From Metopolophium dirhodum (taxonomy: Eukaryota > Arthropoda > Insecta > Hemiptera > Aphididae): a stretch of DNA of 64,000 nucleotides. The notes below the pieces were generated by a model. It did not search any database. It had not been told where the DNA came from and was given only the letters and a program-made list of their open reading frames with translations. Position numbers and translations under genes: made by a program. Below, in pieces: positions 1 through 12,632 of this stretch. Location: assembly GCF_019925205.1 (NCBI RefSeq), contig NC_083566.1:16244001-16308000 (forward strand). Reading direction: 5' to 3'. Position 1 is the first letter of the stretch; the number at the start of each line of letters is the position of its first letter.

Positions 1-696
1 TTTTGTTGAAAGTTTCAAGTGTTATTCGTTTTTAAATTACAACGAAATATCAAAAATTGATAGATGAAAGTTCGTTAATTTACCGATGAAAATCCAATAG
101 TGTAAACATTTTGAATTAAAATGGTCATAAAATATTAACGTTGCTATCCGGTAAAAACGTTTTTCTTTTTTTTCAGGTAGGACAATTTTTTATTGAATTT
201 TCCATAAAAAATGTCTAACGTCAGCTATGAAAGGAAAAACTTTTATGAATTTCAAATTAAATAATAGCTTAACAACTGTCTAAATATTGATGAATTTTGT
301 GAACATTTGAATTTTAAATGCATATTATAAAAAATAATCGTGCCTATGCATCTTTAATATTTTTGACTTTATATTAAGTAAGCTTATAAGGAAACTTGCA
401 TTAAATGTAAAATAATAAAGTTTTTAAGGAAAAATTTTTCAAGGCTATAACTAGCTCAAAAAGAGTCAAAATATTTCTAAAACACTACCATTGATTGAAA
501 ATGTCAATATAAATATTTTTAAAACTTTTAATGTTTACCTCCCAAAAGTATGAAAAAGATTCACTTTTATATCAAAAAAGATGCTGATCTTGAAAATTGG
601 AGCATTTTTTCAACCCATAATGTTGCTGACAGACAGAAAAAACACGCATCATTGTAAAATCAATATGTACATACTTTTGCTCCGCTCAGAATCTAA
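1..696 (-). repeat. Dispersed repeat family, copy 1 (cut by window edge)
   Basis: Read on the minus strand, this begins with TAGATTCTGAGCGGAGC at 695-679 and continues with TTGATTTTACAATGATG and CTGTCTGTC. It then runs as a T-rich, non-coding body that matches, piece by piece, the copies at 36663 and 61307. A segment near position 30-60 (reverse complement AAAAACGAATAAC) matches the interior of the copy near 37540. It therefore probably continues past the left edge. No open frame or transposase is visible. The class is unknown. Confidence 0.6.
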
Positions 697-3050
697 TAGT
701 AATCAAAAAACTGTCATTTTTTGGTGAAGTTATAAAACCAAACAATCGAAAATGTGGGAAAGTCGATTTCAAGTAAACTTGACGATCAATTCAAATCTGT
801 TTTCAGAATTCTTATTACTTCACTATATCTTTCAGTACGTTTAGCAAATAATAGGTCTAAAAACCTATGACAAACGTGTGCTATGGACAAAGACAGAAAT
901 CACGGTATTGAATCCTTTTAGACATACGCATATTATGAAATTTCAAATACCAGAATATGAATAGTTGGGTGCTTGGTGGATCGCTGCATTGTTCAATAAT
1001 ATACTTGAACAATTGATCGTTAACATCAATAACGTGTGCATAATATCATTTTGAGACAATGAAAAATATTGAAGTAATTTAGTCATTACACTACCGGACT
1101 GTATGTAAAATAAGTATACCTATTATAATCTTATTGACCTAAGAACAAGACAACGAGTGACAGGATATATTTAAATATTATTAATATAATATGATGATTA
1201 TTAGATTGCGTAAATTAGATATCTGCGGCCGTTAGTCATCAGTGTCGTCGGCTTTGTACCTGCCTGCTCGCTCAACGTATTTTCTCATTCGGGGGCACCC
1301 GGCATTTCTTGTTTTGAAATATATAACTCTATTCCCTGAGGTAATCACGAAGAACCGCGGCAAAGAGAAAACCAAATTTACGGCACAAATTCACCCATAA
1401 TTAATATTGTAATAATACGATGTATGTATGTAACCACGTCTGGTGTTGTTTTACACGTGTATAGTATTATAGTATTGTATACAGATATTTAGGTCCGAAA
1501 TAGAACGAAACGATTGCGGTACCAAACAAATCTGACTCTATATCTGTTGTTTCAGCGAAACGAAAATGTTTCAAAATGTTCAATAGTTAGGTACTAATAT
1601 AGTAGTACGTAGTATTATAATAATATCAAATGACATAATAACTTATAAAATGCTGTACCTATTATTATTTGTTAAGTACCTATTTACAATTTATTGTTTA
1701 AATTAGAAACAGTTTTTGGTATTCATTATTTATGTCGACTATCTAAATATGAATGTGGCCTACAGGTAAACCATAGGTAATCGATGTAAGGCTTACCAAT
1801 TTCTTACATGAATATTGCCTATTATTTGTCTTTTTTACAGTATTTTAATAATATCTATAATATCTATATTATTCTAAATTCCCATTGAAAGTGTTTTTAA
1901 AATACAATTTAGAGTTCTATCGACGCTTCTGTAGAATGACGTGATATTGACACTTAAAAAAAAAAGCACAAAAACGTTTTCTTTAGACGGCAAATCTCAT
2001 ATTTTATGATAAGGATTAAAATTGATCAAAGAAAAAATATGCAATAACCAATACGTATCAATTTAAAATTTAAACGCTTATAGTTTATGTTTTTAAACGT
2101 ATGGAATGAATTCATCGAAATCTTTAACTGGAATCAGTATACATATCGTTTGACAAGGACGTGGTTTCTTTCTATTTTATTCACAATATGTTAAGTTTTG
2201 TATATTTTTATCACTTATCACTGTCTAAGTCAAAAACCCGAAACTTGATAGGGTCTCGCACAATCTTCATTCGGTCCAGCGTAAATCGGCAAACGAGATT
2301 ACTGAGCGTCATCCGATCGCAAATTGTCTTCCGGCACGTCATCCGGACACGACGCTTTTACGATAACAATATACGAGCATCTTATATTCACCAAGCATTG
2401 TTGTCATTCTTTATTTTTTGTTGTTGATATAACGATATTGATATATCGGCTACAAAACTTTTACGTGACATTATAATCGTTTACCATTGTATCCGTTTAT
2501 CACTGGTCGAAATCACATGAGCCACAAATCATATGATTCCGAATTATATATAATCTTAATTATTTTCATATAATATTATAATATTATTGTTTCGTATCGT
2601 CTATGCGCGTGTGTGTGTGTTGTACGACTATAAGTCTACACAGTACACTGTATTCGAATTATCCAAATTATCTGTGTAATTGTGTAACACTAACGTTACT
2701 ACGACCACTCTTTGTAGTTTAACAAAGACTACAACAATACTAATAATTATTATTATAATAAATAATAATCTATTAATGCCGTGAACACTTACATGACCTG
2801 TTTCGCACTAACAAATATTGCCATAAGTATTAAAATGTGCACAGATACTTTTTGATAGAGGTGTTATAACTAAGCTACTCCACTTATAAAACTATTGTTC
2901 TTCTCTCGTCAACTTTGTGAGTTATAAAAATCCACAATTCTTCACCGGGTTCCAAAAAACTTTATAAATTATAACCTTTGATGGACGCAGTACCTATGAC
3001 TGGAAAAACATTGAGTAAGTATTTATTTATTTTATCAATATTGATATGTA
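697..3050. other. Gene-free AT-rich stretch
   Basis: No exon or RNA gene is recognisable. There is a modestly GC-richer patch at about 1225-1400 and a short GT run near 2610-2625. An open frame of 88 codons at 2161-2427 does not start with ATG and resembles no family I know. The stretch is otherwise TA-rich with many TAATA motifs. Confidence 0.5.
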
Positions 3051-3125
3051 CAGTAGAAATCACTATAACGAGCATCGCTTAGAACGAGATACAGCTTACA
3101 ACAAGCAAAACGTTAAGCCCCGGCA
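3051..3125 (+). mobile_element. Terminal fragment of a pogo/Tigger-like DNA transposon
   Basis: The segment follows a TA dinucleotide and starts CAGTAGAAATCACTATAACG. It continues with ATCGCTTAGAACGAGATA and ends in a CCCCGGCA-like block. The series of TATAACGA-like motifs followed by CCCGGCA is typical of pogo/Tigger non-autonomous elements. I did not find the opposite inverted terminal repeat, so this is a solo end or a badly decayed copy. The assignment is by motif resemblance only. Confidence 0.45.
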
Positions 3126-4059
3126 CGAGCACATATGATTGTATATAAATTATTTCACAGTGGATCTTTTAAAAGTAAAAATTAATTTTCTGGAGAGAAG
3201 TCTACCCTTATTTACATTTGATAAATTAATAACAAAATAAAATGTTTGAAAAAAATGAGAATTTTCTTTTTTTATCATGAGTTATTCAATTTTTTTTTAC
3301 GGTATTTTTTTTTAATTTCATATTCAAAACCATAGTATTTTTTTGAAAAATTTTAAATCTATATAAATATCGAATTTAAATTAAGTTATTTTGATAGTTA
3401 TAACTTATAAATAAATAAATATATTTCCTACAAGTAATTAAAGTTAGTTTACCGAATTTTTTATGAGTTCCTTTTCACTTATAAAATCTATAAAATATCA
3501 ATACTTGGCCGTCATTCAAAAAATGTAAAAATAAAAAAAAAGATTTTAATCTACATTTTTTTTTCATAAATTACTTCACATCACGTAATACAAATATTTT
3601 AGAATACAGAGAAACTTTTCGATGGAATGAGTATTTACCTTTGAAATAATTAAATTGTATGCATTTCCTGCCCAGTATGCTCTAACGTTCTAACTGAATT
3701 GCGTTAACATAACTTATCAAACATCACGTACATATAATATGCAACGTTCTTTATTACTGTTATTATTTTATTTTTCGTTTTACTTGAATCTTTTGCCGGC
3801 AGAATATTATATTGTATACTAATAACTGGATAAAAAACAAACCTTGTATATTTACCTTATTTTTATGTAGCTCGTCGTTTGCCACCCCGAGTGTAAAATT
3901 AAACGTACAGGTATAATTGTGTCAAGTATTTTAAATATTATGTAAATGATCCGAACAAGATATTTTATAGTAGTATATACTTAAATGTTGTAGTATACAT
4001 GGAATAAATTGTATTGATTGACGGAGTGTTTTTAACATATTTTTGGAGCAATTTACAAA
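3126..4059. other. Gene-free AT-rich stretch
   Basis: Nothing is recognised. It contains poly-T and poly-A tracts (for example near 3260-3310 and 3530-3560) and no convincing coding frame. Confidence 0.5.
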
Positions 4060-4520
4060 GATTTGTGTTTTTTTAAAATTTTTTATTTGTGTATCATCAC
4101 CTTTTGGTTCAGTAAAAACGCTTCAATTCTGATGGGAAAGTGAATCTAGATGGGACTTTGGGGAGCCAAAAGTAAAAATTCCCAATAGATTTTAAAAGCA
4201 TCAGGACAAAAAAACAAAAAATAAGAATTTTACACAAAACTAGTTTTTGAAAAAATGTATTTTATTTTTTAGTGTAACTCTAAAGAAATGACAGAATATG
4301 GATGCAATTTTGACTAAAAGTTTATATTTAACAATTTCCGTGCACCATAATATTTTCGAAATTTTGCAACCTTTTTGTGCTATTTATAAGAAAATTTAGA
4401 TTTTTTTTAGTTTTTCATAACTATTCTCAATACTAATATTTTCGGCCAGTAAAAAACTTGAAAATGTAATACAACGTTCTATGAGTCGTTATTACTAGAA
4501 ATTAAAAATAAAGTAAAGAT
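4060..4520 (+). repeat. Dispersed repeat family, copy 2 (internal fragment)
   Basis: Segments such as GATGGGAAAGTGAATCTAG, the AATTCCCAATAG-type block, TTTTACACAAAACTAG and AGTGTAACTCTAAA-AAATGA occur in the same order and spacing as in the copies at 36663 and 61307. The end motif TAGATTCTGAG is missing at the left, so this is a truncated, diverged copy. A lone end-like motif, ATTTTAGATTCTGAGCTGAG, lies at 4991-5010. No coding capacity is seen. Confidence 0.5.
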
Positions 4521-7500
4521 TAAGAACTAAATCAATAGTCATTATAATAATTATCAAAATAACAATTTTACATAAAATATAATTAATATTCTGTTTACTT
4601 TTTGTGCAATAATTTTTTTTTTTTCATAATATTGATTCCAATAAAAGCTCCTAACCTGGAAAATTAAAAACCTACGCATTTTGTAATATGACGTATACAT
4701 ATTTTTATAAGCAAAAAAAAGGTATTATTAAGTCCAAGTGGAACATTTTCAAAATTGGAGGTGGTTAATGTCATTCTATACATAAATGTAACAATATTTT
4801 ATGCAGGGATCAAAGTTATATTATAACTTCATAATATTATCATAAAACATTTTTTTTATAATATATTTGACACGGCGCATTGAATATGCAATTTTAATAC
4901 ACAATACGTAATTTTATTATTAATAATGTCGTCCCACGTAAAACGAAACAATGTGATGGCTTACAAGACGTTTCAAATTTATAATAATACATTTTAGATT
5001 CTGAGCTGAGCGTATTTATTTCATTTTGCAATATGTTCATAAATCGAACAATAAGCACCTGTGATAAAGATGTTGTGCGTGGTAAAATAATAAGAAATTA
5101 ATTCAGATTGAAGAATTATTAATAAAAAATAAGACATTCCTTGTTAATTTTCTATCTACTTCTATGGATTTTATTACTAAGAATTGACATACCCAATAAA
5201 ATCTATGTGTGTATAGCTCGCCAGCTATTTGGTGTGAAATTAGTTATCCAAGACTACTAACATCCGCCATACCTCATAATATAAAATATTATAAGTGTCT
5301 CAACCCATACTTCAGAACTATATATAAACTTATGATTGTAGTTAGCGCCTAATCAAGTTTAGGTTCTAACTTCTTATACATCCAGAATTCTCACATATTA
5401 TACTTATTGTATTATATTTAATAATAATCATCTTAGTTTCTGAATGCTCCGACCGTCATACTGTACGAACTCGGTAATAGCCAAATTAGTACATTTTACT
5501 GTATCGTAGAACGAACCAACGTATTCTCTATTGTTCGTTATGAAAACAGCAAACATTTAAGTATAAGAAATTTCGTACGTTGTATTGTTACATATTAGAT
5601 ATAATCAGGGAAGTTGATCCAAACAAATCTATAACTAACTGATAACTTATGTTAATAAATATCACATATATAATTGAAAATTGAATCTTAAAAAGTTTTA
5701 ATCAATAATAGTATACATTTATTTAATTTGTATGTAGGTTTATAATTAGTATTAAGATGTATTATTGATGTATAAATATAATTTAATTAGGTATGGAAAA
5801 ATACTAGTTGATAAAAAAATCTTATAAATCAAAGTATAGTATATTATGATTAAAATAAATATGGTTAATATTACATTTATTAATCATAATATATTTTAAC
5901 TAAAATCATTATTACATTGATAAGTTGTATGGGTATTGTCAATCACACCTAACCCGCTCCCCTAAAACTTCTTATAAAATAATTGAGATGTGTTTATACA
6001 TAATATATATTGTTATAGGTATCAAGGTACGCGCTCAACGTAAATATATGCATTATAGAACCGTACCCAGAGTGCATAAGAACCATAGCGTAATTTCAAA
6101 AGCTATGCTAATTTAAGACGCACGTAATATTTACCTTATATGCGTCCAATTCACAGTCACACTGCAACAGCACGATTGTGTTGTGCATAAGAATACTACG
6201 CGGGTACACTCGGTGCATTCATAAACGGGTCGACATAGGTGATCGCATAACCTGGCCGGGTTTTTGTGGCGTAGCAGACCGTGAGCTGGTAAGCATTGGA
6301 TTGTCACGGTTGACAAAAGTGAATATTAGACAACTATAGCTTGCCTGTTTGTACTTGGTTTTTTTCCCATTTCGTTCGCTATATCATTTTTTTTTTTTTT
6401 TTTGAAACAATTATTGTTTTTAATATTATGATAATTATATTCATATACGTTATTACGGTTATGGGTAGAACCGTTGCAAAAGTGGTCGCGAAGAAGATTG
6501 GTACAATTTTTATAAAATGATATAGTTTAAGTATCTAAACACTAATAAAAACTATAGACTTTTGCGAAATAGAATTAGGCACAGGTGTTCGATATTACAT
6601 TAAAGTGGTTTGAACACACTACTAATACAATCATCAAATAAGAAATATTAAATTAGCCATATATATGCCGAACGTAATGATGTTCACACTTTTAATACGT
6701 ATAGGGCACTCCTTCATGACGCACATACATATTCTTTAAATGCCTGATAAGTTTTGTAGATATAACTTAGTAAAGGATACAAAATAGTTGAAGGATAAAG
6801 ATACGCTATCAGAGATTGTAAATAAACTTCGATTCGTCCGTTATTGCTATCTAATTCAAAATTAATTTGTCGTTTTCCGGAACTACTGAACAGTACTTAA
6901 ATAAGTTATACATTTTCGTATCATGCGTTTTTCTGTTTTTCCAGGAAACACTTTTTATAGTAGTGAAAGTGCTTGAAAAGTTGCATAACACACTACACGA
7001 CTATAGATTGAAAATTGAACACACATATGGTACCTACTTAAAACGGATTAAATTTTAAAATGTTATTTGTCAGTTATTCGGAGAAAATTGAAAGAAAAAA
7101 AAACGGTCGAATGAGTTATTTAAATCATTAAAATTATTATAACCTTAAAGCACCAGAGTGCTAAAGCTTTGGTGAAATCCATATAGAATAATACTGATGT
7201 CACTTGTATGTATTTTTTATGGTACTAAAAAAGGTGCACATGTGTTACCTTTTACTGAATATATTACATAAAAAATTCACAGATTTATTTTAAAACAAAA
7301 ACAAATGTTACATTATCTGATAGAATATTAATATATTATGTTTTATTTGTATAGGTTTTATGTTAGGGTGAGTAAATTTGCCTATCTGATCATAGTAAAT
7401 ACTATTTTTAGTTTACGGGGCCTCATTAAAAATCTTTCAATGAAAACGATGAAAATAATTTAGTAATCAACAAATTTAAAACAAATGTATTATTACCTAG

Positions 7501-7732
7501 GTGAATAAATTAGGTTGATGGTCATCAAATAAGATAAACAATTAATATTTGTACACGTTTTTATGAATTTAGTTACGAATGAAATTAAAATGTTTACCTA
7601 TCATAATATCGAACTTTTTTAATAATAATTTCTAAATATAAAAACAATATTCAAATATGTTTAGTTATGTTTATATAAGTCCATACTTTTTTTTTTTATA
7701 ATATTATACCTAACAGTATTTTTAATTATCAT
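4521..7732. other. Gene-free AT-rich stretch
   Basis: No exon is supported. Short frames at 5925-6116 and 6867-7058 on + and 6131-6316 on - show no family resemblance. The interval 6050-6320 is less AT-rich than its surroundings. A T(17) tract lies near 6390. Confidence 0.5.
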
Positions 7733-7812
7733 AATAATATTATAATTAAATAATAATAATAATAATAATAATAATATTATAATTAAATAATAATAATAAT
7801 AATAATAATAAT
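7733..7812. repeat. Two-copy 37-bp tandem repeat plus (AAT)n
   Basis: The unit starting AATAATATTATAATTAAAT and running into (AAT)n occurs twice in direct succession, starting at 7733 and 7770 (period 37). An AAT tail follows to about 7812. It probably arose by slippage in an AAT microsatellite. Confidence 0.8.
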
Positions 7813-8867
7813 CATAACTATTTATATCAATTAGTTTTTCTTAGGAAAACTCAACAATCTTAGTCAAGGATTTTTCAACATCTGTTATTTCCTACTAATG
7901 TATGTATAACGTGTTCTGAGTATAAATTAAAAATGGAACAGAAAAATATTATTATTTATTCATAAAAGGTATTCGTATTGATATTATAACAATTATATGG
8001 ATATGAACTAATCTAATGGTTTTAAATTACTATATTTATTGCTGGTAAATTGTTGCTGGGTACATTTAATTAAAAAAGAAAGGTGTTTTCGTAAAATTAA
8101 TTAAATATTATGTAATATCCAATTAAAGATAGAGATAGAAGTGAAAGTCGAAACAATGTCCAGTACTGAATATAAATGGATTTCCAGTTCTATATTAGAA
8201 CCACCAAAACTCAAATAATACGATACCAAATATATTATTATATAACATAGATGATGATTTGGTTCAATAGTCGCGTCTCATTTGAGATTAAAATCCCAAA
8301 GTTGTTAGAATATCTTCTTCAGTTCGTTCGGTCTACTCAGACTGACATTCTATTGAATAATGGAATCCCTGGACCTCGACAATCAAAGACAAAATATTTT
8401 CGTGGAATACGTCTCCTAATAAATGAGGAGTCTTCTTTGCTGACTCGTTCAACGCGTTTTGTAAATAACGAGAAAAACAGTACCTATAGTGGTAAAACGA
8501 ATATTAAAACGGATTACTTAAAAATTAGACGTTACATGGGAGTGTGCAGCTAATGCATGAAAAGTTAAAGAATTTGTTTAAATCGCCATGTTAAGTTTTG
8601 TTTAAAGTTAAATAATATATGTTTAATAACTTCGTTAAGCTAAAAATTAACCGATAAAAATCTAATTAATACCTATAAAGGTAACAATTAATTTTTAGTC
8701 GGGAAGAAAATTAGAATACCTGCGAAATTCACAAATTCAGCTTTGAGTTTTGTCCCATGTACCTAGGAGGCAACGTAATTTTTACTATTTACGGAGGACA
8801 ATATATTATATAATGTGGGTAGTTGATTCTAGCCATTTTTACCCCCTCCCATCAAAGAACGATCATA
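7813..8867. other. Gene-free stretch
   Basis: One open frame of 100 codons (8251-8553, +) begins with tandem ATG codons. It shows no recognisable domain, signal or conserved motif, and its composition matches the surrounding non-coding DNA. I do not call it a gene. Confidence 0.4.
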
Positions 8868-9345
8868 ATATAGAGCAGGCGCCCCCAACCCCAAAGGCCC
8901 ACGGAAATATTCCAACCGGTCCGTGAAAATTTTATAAAATTAGAAATTTGTATAGGTAGGTAGTATAAATAAAAATAAAATTATAATTTAAAATAATTGT
9001 ATATTAATAAGATTTAAAGAATTATAAATTTTCTTACAATTCTGTAGTTTATACTGACAAAAACAAATTTTTAACTAGCAACTATTGTGGAAATATTCAG
9101 CGAACAAAGATTATATTCACACATGTGTTCCTTCCCCTACCAACACTAACAACCCACAAACAAACCACTACAGCTAATGGCCATAGTTGCCGAAGCTTAA
9201 GATCAATAAAAAAAAAAAAAAGATTATATTATATTTATTGTATTTATCAAAATAAAAACCGTGAATTATATTCGGCCCAAAGTATAAATATGAATTTAAA
9301 ACGTGGCCCGCTAGCAGAAAAAGGTTGGGCACACCTAATATAGAG
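8868..9345. mobile_element. Non-autonomous hAT-type DNA transposon with 8-bp target duplication
   Basis: The element proper is 8876-9337 (462 bp). It begins CAGGCGCCCCCAACC and ends with the reverse complement of TAGGTGTGCCCAACC, an imperfect inverted pair with 11 of 15 bases matching. It is flanked by ATATAGAG at 8868-8875 and 9338-9345. An 8-bp duplication with CAGG-type ends is the hAT signature. Blocks reading GGCCCACGGAAATATT near the left end and GTGGCCCGC near the right end recall the GGCCCGC subterminal blocks of other hAT families. No transposase frame is present. It was later interrupted by a short retroposon at 9118-9217. Confidence 0.8.
9106..9229 (+). mobile_element. 5'-truncated LINE-type retroposon nested in the hAT element
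   Basis: About 100 bp (9118-9217) ends in CTAATGGCCATAGTTGCC, then AAGCTTAAGATCAATAAA and an A-run. It is bounded by a 12-bp direct repeat, AAAGATTATATT, at 9106-9117 and 9218-9229. A poly(A) end with an AATAAA-like signal, truncation at the 5' end and a variable-length target duplication indicate target-primed reverse transcription. The same CTAATGGCCATAG...AAGC-TTAA...TCAATAAAAAAA tail recurs at 35123-35169, so one LINE family probably supplied both. Confidence 0.72.
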
Positions 9346-9642
9346 TTAAAATGAATTACCTATAGGGTTACTTCACGTTACATTTTGATCTTTAAACACA
9401 TTTTTACGGCACCTATAAAGAAATATAATTTTTCAATAATACAAACAGGTAAAGGATAGTCAATATCCAGTCGTTCCAAGTAAATCCAAATCATATTTCC
9501 GTATGACTTTTAATTTTAAACTTTTATCACGTCTTGATGCTTACACAAGCTACACATATAAGGAAAAAAAATACACGGCGCAGCGGTTGGAAATCCCAAC
9601 TCTAATGTTTAATTTAATCTATCTGTGACTTCATGCTATTAT

Positions 9643-9676
<34 letters not shown>

Positions 9677-10300
9677 TAGTAATAGTATAATAATGGTTGT
9701 AAAGGTTACAACTGAAAAACGATTCTCAGCAGATCTGCCTGTACACCATAAACTTATTTTGTTGATTATAATATGTATCTTCTGATAATGATTTCTCACG
9801 ATTTTGCGGAACAAATAAAGCTGTAATACACGTCGATTGGTGACCGATATACATCTAATGATATAATATGACGTATACATAAATACAATTGAATAACCAC
9901 GTGAACGTCGTACTTACATAGTTTTGTACTGCTCGCTGAAAAAAAGTTGCACACGCGTTTTGTATAGTAAATATTATTGTCGTATGAAAATAGGTCACTC
10001 GCCGAGCGATTTCATAGATAGACCGAAAATTTTTTCGGCGGGTACCCCGGGCTAACAGACCGTTGATCCGGAACGTGAGAGACACTATAGTATGATATTA
10101 TATGCATTATATTATAGTATTATTATTATTATTTTTATAATAACTAGGATTATGATTTTCGAAGGAGCTGGCGTGGAATAATTAATCGCCAGTCGCAACA
10201 CCGTTCGTGCACCACATCGAATACTAATAATCGTTATAAATAATAATATTATGATTTATAATTTTGTTATAATTCTATTATCGCCCTGACGAAAATGCAA
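9346..10300. other. Gene-free stretch with TAA microsatellite
   Basis: A (TAA)n microsatellite lies at about 9643-9677 and a (TTA)n tract near 10112-10135. The GC content rises from about 10000 toward the island that follows. No exon is supported. Confidence 0.5.
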
Positions 10301-10620
10301 ATCGCCGGTAACAAATGTTCGTTAGGCATTCGTATTCGACGGCTGGTCGGGAGACGACTGCGTTATAGTGCGCACACACGCACGTGCACGTTGTACGGTA
10401 TATATATGCATAAAATTCAACAATAGTTGATATCTACTGCCTAACGCGTAAATGTACCTCGACCTGATACCCGGTATAGTAATGGCAGTCGTAGTATGTG
10501 TGGCGTGGGCGCGGCCACGGTACGAGTTGTCAGGTCGAGAGTGACTGATGAGAGAATTAATGGGTTGCCTCTATACGTGCGCGTATGAATGCAATTCTGA
10601 ATTTACCACGTAAACTACTA
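10300..10620 (+). promoter_or_regulatory. Possible core promoter in a GC-richer island
   Basis: Within AT-rich DNA, this island carries many CpG dinucleotides. It has a CACGTG E-box at 10381-10386 and a TATATATAT box at 10399-10407. An Inr-like TCAACAAT lies about 20 bases further on. The arrangement resembles an insect TATA promoter reading rightward. No coding exon follows nearby, so it would drive a noncoding leader, for example a distal first exon of the neuroligin gene 43 kb away. That link is speculation. Confidence 0.25.
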
Positions 10621-10754
10621 CAACTACTACACTACGATTTGCCAATACTATTCACCTGTACGACTATAGTACCACTACATGCTATTATTGTTATTATCAT
10701 TAGTATCACCGCTGCGTGCGGTGCGGTGAGATTTTGTCGGTTCATACGCTGTCC

Positions 10755-10902
10755 GAGAGAGAATGTGTGTGAGAGAGAGAGTAAGAGAGGGTGGGTTAGG
10801 GGGAGAGAAGGAAGGAAAGACAGAGTGATGGAGACACGGAGAGAGAGAGTTTGAGGGAGAGAGTGAGAGGGTGCGAGCGAGTGAGAGAGGGTGAAGGATA
10901 GG
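10755..10902. repeat. GA-rich low-complexity tract
   Basis: About 150 bases are almost purely purine on + (GAGAGA, GGGAGA, GAGTGA units). Open frames read across it on both strands are low-complexity artefacts. GA tracts of this kind can act as GAGA-factor targets in insects, but nothing here shows that they do. Confidence 0.75.
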
Positions 10903-12400
10903 GATGATATCAAAAATAACGATCGTTACCTTTTACGCGAACGGCCTGCAATTATTTAAAATAATGACCGCTGAATGAAAAATACAATTGTTCCGATCGC
11001 ACACAAAACGACCGCCACCGACTAACGCGCCCGGTAATAATTATTCGAAAACACTATTAGTACTATTGTTATTATTATTTTATTATATGCCTAACGTGGT
11101 TATTGGCTGACTGTCATCATCAATGCTATATTCGTCATCCGGGACAACAAAACTTTTGGTCAAATAACCGACATTAGTCAATATAGTAAATAGATAATAC
11201 ATTCAATGTTTTGTAATATGTATTTTGTTCGAATAGCTTACGCGCAATTGATATCGTAGTAGGTAGTGCTATAGTTAGGTGAATGCAAAATGGACATTAA
11301 TTGTAAAAGGGTATTATTGTAAATGTTTAACATTTCAGGAAAAACAAGAAATCTATTTATGCTCTTCATTAGCTTATATTTTAAGAGCAATCACTATAAC
11401 TCTGAAAAAGCGAAAATAAATACCTTTGTTTATTGGATTTGTCCCTATAAATATCCAACGACTACAAGTAACATAGATTCCTTTTAACGAACTCTAATAT
11501 TTTTACAATTTTACCACTAACATGAATATATTTGATTAATAATATTAAATTAAATTAATTCACCAATAACACAAATTTAAAAATTCAATACTATTTTTGT
11601 ATTTTCTGAAATAGTTTTATACAATATAATACTTTATAGAATACTTAAACAGAACAATATGCTTGTTTAATAAGATTAATAATTCACCATAAAATAATTT
11701 TACATATATATGTGGCACGTATACATGTAAGACATGTAGGCTTTTTATATTAGTTTTATGGTTTATTTAAAAAAAAAAAAAATAAATACGAATTACTGTT
11801 TTGGTATATAGTGACGTACCTATCTATTGGCGTGTATTAACTGTTGTTATAATATGTGTAGTCAGATTGAAAGATCCACAAATTACATATAATGTGTTGT
11901 AGCGTCGTTCTATACAGAATATGCCTTCAACTCGGGATGCACTTAATTGAGTAGTTTTTCGATTTTTATAGTTGTTTCTACGAGTGCTAGAAATGAAACC
12001 ACCATGAATTATCTAAACAAAGAGCTAAAACGGTTATTTTAGTGCAATCAAAAAATGAATTATAATAATTAATGGACTTTAAATTATAACCAAGTATATT
12101 GTATGTTTTCAAAGAGTCATAGACGTAAAATAATTTTCAAAATTAGGTTTACCATACTGTTATCCATGTATATCATCAAATGTCAAAAACGTAGATCCAT
12201 AATTAATAAGGGACAGTATCAAACCGAGCTCAACTAGAAACGGTTTTCAAACACCATATTATATTGTTGCTAACAAAATAATCGTCAATAATGATAAATA
12301 ATAAAAAATCAACACTGCATTATTGTACACGGGTAAATCAATTAAGTTTTGTTATACAGTATACACGATAATACACCCGGTCACTAAATAATAATAATGG
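10903..12400. other. Gene-free AT-rich stretch
   Basis: No exon, RNA gene or bounded transposon was found. An A-run lies near 11768-11782. Confidence 0.5.
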
Positions 12401-12459
12401 CAATGACAATGACAATGACAATGACAATGACAAATCACAATGACAAGGACAATGACAAT
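12401..12459 (+). repeat. Hexanucleotide tandem repeat (CAATGA)n
   Basis: Five perfect CAATGA units are followed by imperfect ones (CAAATCA, CAATGACAAGGA). It is a simple minisatellite-like array. Confidence 0.85.
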
Positions 12460-12601
12460 CAATACGATAACAATAATGATAACGACCCAGACAGCATTTT
12501 GTAATGATAATATTATAATAATGTTATAATAACGTTATACTAATATTATTCGTTATTATAATGTTATAATAATATTATTAAACAAAAAATTGCTTTCTGG
12601 G

Positions 12602-12632
12602 CGATAACGATAGCGATAGCGATAATGATAAT
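12602..12632 (+). repeat. Hexanucleotide tandem repeat (GATARC)n
   Basis: Five units alternate GATAAC, GATAGC and GATAAT. GATA motifs are frequent in the array, but no regulatory role can be inferred. Confidence 0.75.

Noticed and set aside
10531..10547. Shared 17-mer GTCAGGTCGAGAGTGAC at about 10531 and about 44690
   Set aside because: The flanks do not match, and one such coincidence in 64 kb is not improbable enough to infer a repeat.
10585..10913. Frames of 89-93 codons on both strands
   Set aside because: They run across a GA-rich tract and are low-complexity L/S/H or R/E/G runs.
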